DNA of 35,893 nucleotides from Dissophora ornata. Its lineage: Eukaryota; Mortierellomycota; Mortierellomycetes; Mortierellales; Mortierellaceae. Each line of letters begins with the position of its first letter. The stretch's first letter is position 1. The notes below the pieces were generated by a model. It had not been told where the DNA came from and made no database searches. It saw nothing but the letters and a program-made list of their open reading frames with translations. The translations under genes were made by a program, and so were the position numbers. The stretch is taken from NCBI GenBank assembly GCA_025201705.1, contig MU616863.1, positions 1 to 35,893 of the forward strand. The letters are read 5' to 3'. Of the stretch, positions 20,115 to 31,000 are shown one piece after another.

Positions 20115-23100
20115 TCACTCGGACAATCCCTGAATCCCCAAGATATCGCTACCCCCAATGCCTTGTCCCCATGACCGTCGCGTATGCGCCTTGGACTTGA
20201 CCATGGACGATGTCGAAGATGAAGAACTCATCGAAGATGTCGAAGACCGCGTCGAGAACGGCGGACGTGCTACGGAATTCTCATCTTGACCACTGCTCAG
20301 CTGTGTCATCGTGGCAGTGGATGGTTCTGCATGGACCCTCTGCAACCTGTTCAAATCGCCGTTCTCCCCTGACTCGCTATCCGCAAAGTGTACTGTCTTT
20401 GTCGGACCCGTACTTGGAGCCGACTGGACACTCTCCAATCCATCAGTAGGATCAATTAATGGTGTTGTTGCTAACGCTTTCGGTCGTCCACCTGGAGCAG
20501 AGGAGGGCTTGGGTGGTCCTGTTAAAAAACTGTCACCCAAAAAGTCGTGCACCAGTTCAACAGGCGCCTCCAGCGGAGAAACACCGCCGTAGCTGTTGCT
20601 GATACCTTTGCCCGCGCTGCCGCCGCCGTTAATACTTCCATTGCGAACTAATGAAAATGTACCAGTGCCTTTCCGATTGCTATTGTCCATCAAGTTTTTG
20701 TCGCTATGGGATAAAGCATCGCCGGGAAGTGGATCATCGCGTCCGCCATTGCCACCCCCATTGCCAAAGATGTTGTACTGACTGCGATCCGCCTGATGCG
20801 ACGGCCTTCGACCATCAGCAGAGATAGCATCCAAGCTTTGCAAAAAGTCTGCCACAGGGATGTCCTGGGGGCGTGGTGTCAAAGGTGATATTGTTCCTGA
20901 CAGACCTCCATCAGCAACTAAAGGCGGGGTAGACAGGAGGTCGCTCACCAACACTGGAGGTGGTGGTGATGATATGACTCCGCTCGGGTTGACATCTGAA
21001 ACCCCGATGCTCCATTTGTCGCTCAATCCATGATTGCTTCTTTCAAGCTGGTAGTTCTTGATGCTGAATCTTGAAAGCTTTCGTGGTGCATCTGGAGAGC
21101 TAGACTTCGTATTGTTGGTGTCTAATACGTCGAGTGGATCTACACCCTCGCCAAATGAACGACTGTTTTGATCCTGCTGACGGTGTTCCTCAGGACTCGA
21201 TAAACCTCCGGCGGTGGTTCCGATCGACAATGCCATTCCCAGGTGATCCTCTGTCGCTTCAGCGAGAGCCAGCGTTTGAGAACGAGTGTCGCTCAGTGAC
21301 GAGAATCCTCCGAATGATGTCTTGAGACCAGGTTTGAGTGGAGCACGCCCCTCCACTGCTTCAGTCGTCACTTTTGGCGCACTGACAGGGTCATCTCTCT
21401 CTATTCTCTCTATGCCCGTCTTCTTTTCATGTGTCTCGAGGTTTTCAGACACCTCCCGCAATCGATCCAATGTCGAATCCCGCTTTTCTCCAAATCCAAG
21501 GTCCCCCCTCCTTGGGCCATGATATGAGTGAGTGCGAGATGTATAAGGCGAGAGAGTTGGTGTTCTGACTTTGAGGCTACCGCCGGAAGGGGCCCTCGAC
21601 CTTAGGACTGTACGCAAGCCCTCCAAAGTCGAACACACGGGCTGAATAGGCGCAACCAACGGCGAATTATTCATCCATTGAAGGCTCATCTGATCCCTCA
21701 CCCATTCTACCATCTGACAGTCGTCCTCTTCTAAACAAATCCAGCCCGCAGTGCGTGCTATCTCTCTGGCCATGACAAGACCTTCCATCAGAACTGCCTC
21801 GCCTTTACGAATCATCTCAGAATTCCCAAAAGCCTCCTGCGCCCTAGGACCTGTGACAACCTTGACCTGAACCTGGACAGGCGCTTCAACCTTGAGAGAC
21901 ATTGTTGAAGCAGAAATCTCCAAACTGAACGTCTCCTTGGTATCATCGTCCAATGTTCTAGGCCAAACTCTTCCGTTATGAACAACTCGATAAGATTGGT
22001 GCAGTAGCACTGGGCGGATGTCGGTATTTGGGTTGTTCTGAGCCGGCAAAGATTGACTTTCGACTCCCTTCCTTGAAAAACGGTCCAGAAGATGCGACGC
22101 TGATGCCAACAACTGCTGGTAAACGGCCTTTGGCCAATGTATGAACTGTTTCCCGCCTATCGCGCAGTCCCTTGGGCGAAGATGTTTTATGCTGATTGAA
22201 AACATCATTTCCGATGAGCCAGATAGCTCTTCATAGCTCATTGAAGATGTTCGTCTCCTTCCTGCGCCATCTCGAGAGCTTGGTGGAGTAGTCTTTGAAT
22301 CCAAAGAGCGAATAAGAGGATGTTTATCGCCGGCAAACACAAGACCATTTTCGGTAAACAATTGGTATCGTTTGTCTAATGAACCCCAATGAAAATTACA
22401 AGCGAATAGATGTTAGCAATTGGAGCTTATAAGAATACACAATATCTAGTTCTCTGTACCCTCAGTGGTCTCTAATTTCTCACCTTTGTGCCCCTTAGCT
22501 GCGATAACCTCCACGCCCAATGTCTCTGCTGGTTTCAATGGTGCAGTGTTGATGGTCAAGTTGCCAGGCAGGTCGCTTCGTGAGCTGCTGAAACGTCGCA
22601 GGGGCCTGTGAGGCGGAATGGTTGCGACATTCTGATTCATGATTGGCTTGTTGATCAAGATCTTGGATGCGCAAAGACCACATCCGATGAAGACGTTGTC
22701 AGGGAGCCACGACAGATCCATGGGTTGCGTCTGTTATTGTCCAAGAACAGGAGTAAAGACAGGTAGAAGATTCATGCATCAGCTGTTGATCCTGCCATTA
22801 TTACCAAAGATATCCAAGAGCGGTAGTTGACAACAGCAATAGAGACAGTGGTGGTTTATCGTACCTTGTCAAATACGGCCTCACATAATTCGTGTAATGG
22901 AGCATTGGTGTCTTTAGTTGCTATGGGAACTCCTTTCTGTAATGACGTCGGAACAGCCCTCATTGCTTCCTGAGCCCACAGTCGCTGCATTTGGGTAGCC
23001 TGTAGGCAGGCAAATTGAACAGGAATGAAAATGGTCTCTGTTAATACTTGAACACATGTGGCACGATTGGCTTTGCCGCACCTCCTCTCGTAAATGAAAA

Positions 23101-24185
23101 TTTCAGAGGCGCATGATCAATATGATTGGAGACACAGACCAAAATCTCAGATGAACGTACCAATATTTTTTGCATCCACTGCACGACCCTCTCCATGAAA
23201 CTGGCCCGGATATCATCCTCCAACACGACCAAGATTGGGCGTGAGGGATGCAATTCTGCGAGCTGACATGCGGTCTTGAGCGCCTGTTTTGAGATTTGCA
23301 TGAACAGTGCAATGGCAAAAGGAAGAGTGTATCAGCTGCTGCAAAACAATTGCTCAACAACATTGTGTCGCTCGGATGTCTGTCTATAGAACACGCATCA
23401 AAGCCGATCCTTCTTTTTTGGTGTCGACACATTATTTGGGCCAAATTGTCGCTCTTACCTCGCTTCCTTCTAGAGAAAGCAGTGTCAATCCGTGCAGGAG
23501 CGAAACAAAGACAGAAGCAATAACAATAATATGAAAAAGGGATGAGAACCTGGTCCATAGTTCATCTTTGAGCTACTCTCCACATGAAAATGCATTCCGC
23601 ACCTCCAACGACAATAAGGTGCCATATCCGATAGCCTGGGTGGGACTTGATAATATCGAGTGTCTCCTTTGGGATGACTTCGACGTCAGGCGTATTCGTC
23701 GTCAATCGATCGAGCCTAAGGCGTCCAGGCAAATTCTCTATGCCCAATCCATTCAAGTCTTCTTTGTGCTGCAGTTGTTGGTGCTGCTCTTGTGCAGATA
23801 AGGGCGCGGACATTGAAGGGGTTGCGGACTGTGGTTTGTGCTGTTGTTGTTCCTGTCCAGGGGTATGACTCTCATTATCAGGAGAATGCGAGGATGAAGA
23901 GAAGATAAAAGGCGGCGACATATTTCGCGTGCTTGGATGAGAACTGTCAGGCCCGGACATGACTCTCCCTACACGCTCAGGCGAGATGAATCCTGGCTTC
24001 TTCCATGCTTTCCTCCACATGGAGCGGTATTGGTTGGAATAGTGGTAGAATGTAATATGGGCGAGAGTGGCAGCAGCTAAGGCAGCGACCATTGTCTCGG
24101 TGAGAAAGCGTAAAGTGGGGGGACTGGTTTGAAACGATTGCCAGAGAGGGTGCAACATTACTATCATGATGTTATCAGGATCCAT
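20115..24185 (-). CDS. Uncharacterised membrane-anchored protein, about 1124 residues
   Basis: Five exons, all joints phase-consistent: 24185-23577, 23283-23161, 22999-22865, 22730-22484 and 22375-20115 (introns 293, 161, 134 and 108 nt); 3375 nt. An N-terminal hydrophobic segment at about 25-48 (LTETMVAALAAATLAHITF) followed by basic residues suggests a membrane anchor. A conserved-looking folded core spans about 170-450: HPGYRIWHLIVVGGAECIF, PILVVLEDD, QRLWAQEAMRAVP, DLSWLPDNVFIGCGLCASK, KRYQLFTENGLVFAGDKHP. The rest, from about 460, is Ser/Pro/Gly-rich and disordered, ending in a Ser run and a basic segment. I recognise no family and infer no function. The start at 24185 is the ATG nearest the anchor; an in-frame ATG at 24326 would add 47 hydrophobic residues from a pyrimidine-rich leader. 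Confidence 0.75.
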
Positions 24186-24710
24186 CTCTGCGGTATGAAA
24201 TATAAAGAGTGGAAGAGGGGATATGGAGGGTCGACTGTATGCGACAGGGAAAGAAAAGATGGTAAGGAAAAAAACGAAAATAAAAAAGGAGACTAAACCA
24301 TAAAATGCTCCTCTTCCTCCGCCCAACCGTTGCGACTGGCCAGGATGAGCCTGCTGGGCTTGCGCAGGGTAACACTGTCGATCCGTGGCGTACGTGTGGA
24401 CATAAACGTGCAGACGAAGGAGCAGAAACTAAAACGAGAGCGAGGGCAGTCGACGAGGCCTCGATCAGGACAGGGTGGGATAAGGGTAGGGCAAGATAGG
24501 ACAGACAATCTACCCTGCGAGCAGATAAAGGGGAATGGGAGCGGAATGGGCAACCACAATGGGGTTGATGTGAATGAATAGATGCAAAGAAAAGTAGGGC
24601 AAAGAGGCGTCAGCGGTAAAAGGCTGAATACAGGTAATTTTTTTTCCGGCGTGTTTGTGGCGGTGACTAGACATTTTTTTATTGCGCACGTTTCTTTCGT
24701 TGGACTCGAT
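24186..24710. other. Spacer between kinase gene and membrane-protein gene
   Basis: Upstream region of the membrane-protein gene and downstream region of the kinase gene, both on the minus strand. The minus strand next to ATG 24185 is pyrimidine-rich. The open frames here are low-complexity and unsupported. Confidence 0.5.
24678..24683 (-). terminator. AATAAA polyadenylation signal of the kinase gene
   Basis: Minus-strand AATAAA 28 nt after the kinase stop codon, implying a very short 3' UTR if used. Confidence 0.45.
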
Positions 24711-27700
24711 TCACGTTGGCTCCTCGTGGCGGTGGTGGCGGAACGTAAACCCAACAAAGGCACCCTTCCACGGGTCCTGCACCCGCAGGATCTGCGGCAG
24801 CGACTCGTTGCTCTGGCCAAGACCATGCCTCTGCAATCCGCTGTCTTCCGGATCTGAAAATGTCTCAGCTGATGTCGCTCCCCTTGCTTTTGAACTTGAT
24901 GTAGATGCTGCAGCCGCTGCAGCCGCTGCCTCTGCCTCCTGCACCTGCGCCTGGCGCAGCAGCACATCCTTATATCCAAGCATGTCTTCTGGATTAGAAA
25001 AGTCGTCAAAGTAGCTGGTGTCCATTGGCGTGGACAGCACTGGCACGAACGAAGCAGGCTATAGATCGCAAAATTAATAGAGAATGAGATCGCGAGTTGT
25101 GTGTCAATCAATAGTGCTCTGTTGATGGGCGCCTACCGTGGATCGCAGATTGCTCCAATCAAGGCCAGCCAGCCAAGGGTGATCTTTGACTTGTTCCATG
25201 GTCGTGAGTCGCTCCTCTCTACCGGTAATCAGCCTGGTGTCAATGGAAGGACGAGGTAAACGTCAGCGCAACGGGTGAAAGAGGCAGACGCCACCAAACA
25301 AAGCATACTTGGCAAGTACACGAACCAAGTAATCAGATCCCACGCTTCATCCGTCAGGTTGAACTCAAGATTCTCCTCAGTGTCATAGACTGGTCTCTGC
25401 AGGACCTTTCGCCAATGCCACACATTCACGCAGGTCTGGCGCGTGTCCTCTCCTTGGAAAGGACTGTATCCGCACAAAAACTCAAACAAAATGCAGCCCA
25501 GAGACCAGTAGTCTACTCCGTAGTCGTAACCTTTGCTAGCCAGGATCTCAGGGGCCATATAATCTGCAGAGCCGACAATTGAGAATGCTCGACGGATCCC
25601 TTCATTCTTGTGCTCTGGAGGCCGTTGCGATGCTCCACCGGCGGCATGCAAGTTCAAGAGGCTGTTACTGGCAATTGGTACCAAGTTGGAGGAGGACCCG
25701 TTCCAGAGCATATGCGAAGGCGATCTATGCAAAATCCCATTCAAGTTCGCAAAACTTCCTCCCACACTACCGAGTCGTGCTCCCATACTACCTTCAAGAC
25801 CTCCATGGTGATTCCGGTTATTCGGGTGAAGATGTTGGGAATGCATCATCATGGAAGAGCCTCCGCGCCTCAGGGTTGGTAGTGCTGGCTCCATACTATT
25901 CTTGAACTCCATCAATTTTGCCTTCATGGATTCGATCCTACTCTCGGCCAGCTGTCCCTTCGACAGTCCAAAGTCTGTCAGCTTGACGTGGCCGGTATGA
26001 TCGATCAAAAAGTTCTCTGGCTTCAGGTCGCGATGGATATACCCCTGCTGGTGCAGCGCATCAATCGCCATCACCATTTCTGCAAAGTAAAGCTTTGTGT
26101 CTTCTTCTCTAAGCACCCCGCGCGCCGTCAACATGGTCCGCACATCTCCACCCTGCACAAACTCCATCGCCAAATACACGTATTCAGCATCCTGGAACGA
26201 ATAGAGCAACTTCACATGCCATTCGGATTTTGTCGCAGTAAGGACATCGCGTTCTGTAAGGATGTGCTGGATCTCATCCTGAAGGTGGAGATGTTTCTTG
26301 GACATGCGCTTCAATGCGCAAAGCTCATTTGTGTCCGCCTTGCGCGCGAGAAAAACCTCTCCAAAACCGCCCTGTCCGACTTGGGTCAAGATCTGGAATT
26401 GGATCGCCTGTGTCCTTGTACGGCGCTGGCGCAGTGTAAAGCGTTCCTGGCAACGGAACTCTGTCCATGCCTGCTCTACCTCATCCACTAACAGCTAGGA
26501 TTTTTTTGGGTCAGAAATAAAGGCATTCGTGTTAAAGTGTTAAATCTGAGGACGTCTCAAGGCCACATAGTTGCTATGAATGCAATTGAGATATGGGGTT
26601 ACATTTTTCTGACTAAGGTTCATCTTGAATGCTTGCAACCGTTCCTGCCGTTTCTTGAGGTAGCTAAGCAAGTCAATGTAGTGATCCAAAAAGTCTTTGA
26701 ACGAAAGCTGATGTCAGATCGGATACTGGTTGGTCAACACAACCACTACCCCCATGTCGCCGATCTATAAACAGCTTTCGTGTTTTACGTACAAACATGT
26801 GTGCTCTGGCACTTTCGCACGGTTGCTGGTGTAGGTGATGTCACACAGTTTTCGTCCGGAAGAGGAGCATCAGTAACGGCAACAGGTGTGCTGGGTCCGC
26901 CTGTGCTCTCATGAGCAGTAGCCATGCTTCCTATTCCGGGATCTCCCACCGTCGTCTCCTCCAAGAATAAACATGATCCTGGGACAGGCGTTGTGGGAGA
27001 AGGAGTGGTTTTTTGGATCAGAGATTGATGTCCTTCAGCCCTCATTCCCGAATGGGTATTACCCTGACTTTGACGACTACTGCAGCTTCTGAGGTGTTCC
27101 AGGTCCACCCTTGCTACGTTGACTGTTGAGTCGACCTGTTGAGATTGACAATACTGCTCACTCACAAGTTGATAACCATAGACTCTGCTGCTACCGCTGC
27201 TATTACTACTTGCTAGTGATAAGCGCTCTGTGGTTACAGGTAGGGATTCTGAACGTACTCGTCTTGACAGATCTCTTTTGGGCACAGTCATTGTCGATCC
27301 AAAATTGAAGGTCGATGAAGAGATCATCATGGACGTTGGGTCAGACATCGATCTGGTCCTGCTCCATATTTCATGCATGATCTGAGTAGTCGGTTCAGCT
27401 CTAGCACCATTAGTAATGTTCCCCTCTCTTTCTCTCTCTCGTTGATAGCATTGACTCTGATGCTGCGGCTTCTGAGGTTCTGCATGCAGTTGCTGCTCTT
27501 GCTGTCGCTGCTCCTGCTGGTAGCCTTGTTGCTCTTCACGACGCACAGGGGAAGTGCTAGCGATCGACGATGTTGACTGTCTCGTAGCTAGAGGACGGAC
27601 CTTGAGCTGCCCTAAGTGGCGCACCTTTCCATTCGGCGAAGTTGCGTGTACTTTTTGCGTACCCTGTCGCTCTTTGAGTGAGGCTGTGCTGTGTACTGAG

Positions 27701-27729
27701 ACTGGCACAGGTATCTTTGATAGTGCCAT
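24711..27729 (-). CDS. NDR-family Ser/Thr kinase of the Sid2/Dbf2 type
   Basis: Five exons: 27729-26797, 26707-26603, 26494-25326, 25233-25137 and 25058-24711; 2652 nt, 883 residues. The N-terminal ~310 residues are disordered. Next comes the helical Mob-binding region typical of NDR kinases (DFLDHYIDLLSYLKKRQERL, then VDEVEQAWTEF). The kinase domain shows GQGGFGEV (386-393), Lys408, HRDLKPEN (Asp502), TDFG (Asp520), the activation segment RAFSIVGSADYMAPE, and a C-terminal hydrophobic motif FVGFTF (Thr873). FSIVGS and DYMAPE point to Dbf2/Sid2, the terminal kinase of the mitotic-exit/septation-initiation network, acting with Mob1 at spindle poles and the septum. About 140 residues separate DFG from APE, well beyond the usual NDR insert. 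The first donor is ambiguous: GTTTGT after 26797, or GTACGT after 26793. Confidence 0.88.
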
Positions 27730-28098
27730 GAATCAGTGGTATTTTAAATGTAAATTAGGTTTTTGTTGCGCACGGACACGACTGGGCGACTGAGGAAAAC
27801 AGTGATAGTGCGTGGACGGAAGAGACGGCGGTGCAGGCAGATGAGAGAAGGCGTGGAGACCGAATGATGGAGGTGAATGTGCGAATGGAGAAAGAGTTGA
27901 ATTGTCAAAACGATGAGCGTCTGTGCAGGAGCACCAAACAGTATCAGAGCTGTGCCCTTCAGGACAGACTGGAGACCAGAATCTGTGTATTACTGCCTTT
28001 TCATTTTTCTAGCGAATTAGATGATCTTTATATCTCGTTCCCAAAGATCCTGGGTCAGCAACTAATCGCGCGCCGCCATCTCGTTAACGCTGCCATTT
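27730..28098. other. Spacer between nucleoporin gene and kinase gene
   Basis: 368 bp between two minus-strand genes, holding the kinase promoter and the nucleoporin 3' end. I see no convincing TATA box, and no AATAAA on the minus strand just after the nucleoporin stop. Confidence 0.5.
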
Positions 28099-31000
28099 CT
28101 ACGCCGCCGATTCCGGTGCCTCTGCATCGCCGTCATGCTCCCGCTGCTCGTCCAGATCAAGGTCTAGCTCCCCTTCCTCTTCATCATGTGCATGTGGTGT
28201 ATGCACTTCGACGTCCTCAAACGTCGCAATATCCGTCGCACCTGGCGTTTCGTACGATGTCTCAAGACCCTCCTCGAGTTCATCCTCCAATACCTCATCC
28301 GCGCCAGCGCCATGTGAGGAATCCTCCTGCTGATGGTCCTCCTCCTCCTCCTCTGTGGCCTTTGTCTCTGTAACATCTACCTCCTCTGCCGCTTTTGTTT
28401 CGCTAGAATCGGTCGCCTCCGTTGTCGTGTCGCCAGCAACTTCTGTCGCCTCGTCCTCCATCTCGCCCTCCTCAAAATCCGTCAAGTGGCCAGGAGTGCC
28501 CGGTGCTGCAGACTCCTCTCCGACCTCAGACGAGGAAGGGCCCTCATCAGGGATCTCTGTAATAACGACATGGCTGCTAGGACGGACCCTCTTGACTGGT
28601 GGAACATCATCGACATCCATCGACATGTTCTCATGCGATGGTTCTGGCGTTGAAATGTCCTCACTCTCCTCCAGATCTGCTGGGCCAGGCGTGGACACAA
28701 TGGTGATACTTTCTTGAATGCTCTCTGTCGTTTCATGTCGGCGTTTTTGTCCATGGGGCGATGTCCTGCCACTAGGTCCAGCGGCTACTGTGTCCGCAGT
28801 AGTCGTGGCGTCTATTGGGACTACTGCCGCGCCTACCGGCGGCGACGAGGGTTGCACTTCTGTCGAGTCTGAAGTGCTGATTACCTGCGTCCGTTGAATA
28901 GTCACTGTAACAGGTTTAGCTTCGGCAGCAGATGCACTCGCAGCTACATCCGGTGGCGAAAGGGGGGAGCTTTCAACAACAGGGAGCTGACGCTGGCGCT
29001 TGATGATAGTGTGTGATTTCGGTTCGGGCGCTACAGCAACCGCAGTGGGTCCCATCGAAGGGCTAGACGCACCATTTCCAGTCTCGGAGGCACTTGCCTC
29101 TTGAGACGGCGAGGTACCTGGAGGTTGATTAAGGTTTGCAGGGAGCTCGTCCTCTCTCCGACGTTTGATCAGCAGGCGCTGAGGCTGTCCTGACGGTAGT
29201 GGTGTTGCAACAAAAGCTGGAGTAGAAGCCAGCGTTGGAGTGGCTGTAATTGTAGAGGCTGCCTCTGTGGTCGCTGCAGGAGAAGCCACTGCAGTTTTGG
29301 CAGGGACTGGGGAGGTGGTTGCTGCAATCTGTGCTGCAGATTGGGCTCCAACAGTAGCGGCTGTTGCTGCTGCTGCCACGCGCGCCCCGAGTGGTGGTCT
29401 CAAGCGCGACTGACCGGGTCCAGGTCGTGGTTGCTGGGGTTGGTGGTTGGTAGCAGCAAGACTGGGGCGAGGAGATGTGCCAGCCAAATTGCGCGCTGCG
29501 GGGACCGCATCAATTGGAGCTGAAGGGGTTGTTCTAACGATACGGTTAGCTGGTGGTCGTACTGGGGTGGCGGAAGTCTGTGGTCTGAAGGGCAGCGCTG
29601 CTGGTGAGAGGGTGGCAGCAGGAGAGGGCACTGTCTTTGGTGCTTCCGTAGACCCATTGATGGGCTTCAGCTCATTGCTAGCAGGAGCAGCGGTGACACC
29701 AGTACTAGCTAGCTGATTCTTCAGGGATAGAATCTCTCTATCCTTCGCCTGGATTTGAAGCTGCTGGCGCAAATCGCGCATTTGATCCATGCTCTTCATC
29801 TGTGCTTGATGTTTCCCCGTCAATTCCGCAACCACTTTCTGTTTCTCCTCTTCTATCCGCGCATCCACATCCGCGGCAGTGAGCGAGCCAGAAGCCCCGG
29901 CTTGCCCTGCATACTTCTTCTCCAGCTCTTCCTCCCTCGATTTCACTGCAGCATCAATAGCAGCCTGTGTGTCGACAGAGGCAGGGGTCTCTTTCTGTAT
30001 ATGAAAGGCATTAACAAGCAATTAGAATGTTTCGAAGTCATGAATATCCACATGCATACTGCTGTGATCGATACGTACGATTCTGGTCAGCAGTGCCTTA
30101 TTTCGATTGATACTGAGGGTCAGTTTAGCCTATTTTTCGGCAAGGAAAAATCAAATTACAACAAGTCAGTTGCAGTTCCCAGAGAAAACATAGAATGTTG
30201 CTGACCTACTCGTTCAGAGTCACGTACCCGAATTGTCTCGAAGTTCTTTTCAATGGTCTCCTTGTTCTGCCTCAGTTCCTTGTTCTCAGCCTCGAGCTTC
30301 TCCTTGACTACCTGGATTGCTTCAAGTGTTCGCTGTACATTCTCCAGGTCGCGCTGGCGAGTCGAGTCCTGAGAGCCGGCCTTGGTGTTGGCTTCCGCGA
30401 GACTTTTTTCCAGATCAGGAATCTTGGCTTTGACGGTCTCCAGTTCTTTCTGCACCTCCACCAACTTGGCTGCTTCCTCTGCATGCTTCTTGCGCCAGGC
30501 TTGCGCGTGGCCGGACAGCTTGGCAAACTTCATAGACACATCCTTGTAACGCGCTTGGAGGGTATCATGCTCAGTTTTCAGGGCAGCCAAAGTCTGTTCC
30601 TTTTCAGCCTCCTCAATTTTATACTTGGCAACAGTGTCCTTCAGTTCCTGGAACTCTGTTGGGTCGATACGATCATGCTTGGCCATAATCTCCACTGTCC
30701 TCGTTCTCCACCGGTCTCTGTCCTCACCGACTTGCTTCAACTCCTCTCTGCTCAGGTCGAGGTCAGCCTTCATTTCCCTGACCTGCTCGTTCAATGGGTC
30801 CAATTTCTTCTGCAGCTCTCGTCCTGATTCCTCCAGGCGCATAACGCGTCTCTGCAATCTCTCATTCTCAGCTCGAAGCGTCGTGTTGCTCTCACGCAAA
30901 AGGTTCAACTGGTTGATCTTTTCCAAAAGTTGCTCGTGCTGTTGCTTCGAAACCATGACCTCTTGATGCTTGCCGCGTTCTTCTGTGAGCAGATGGCGGG

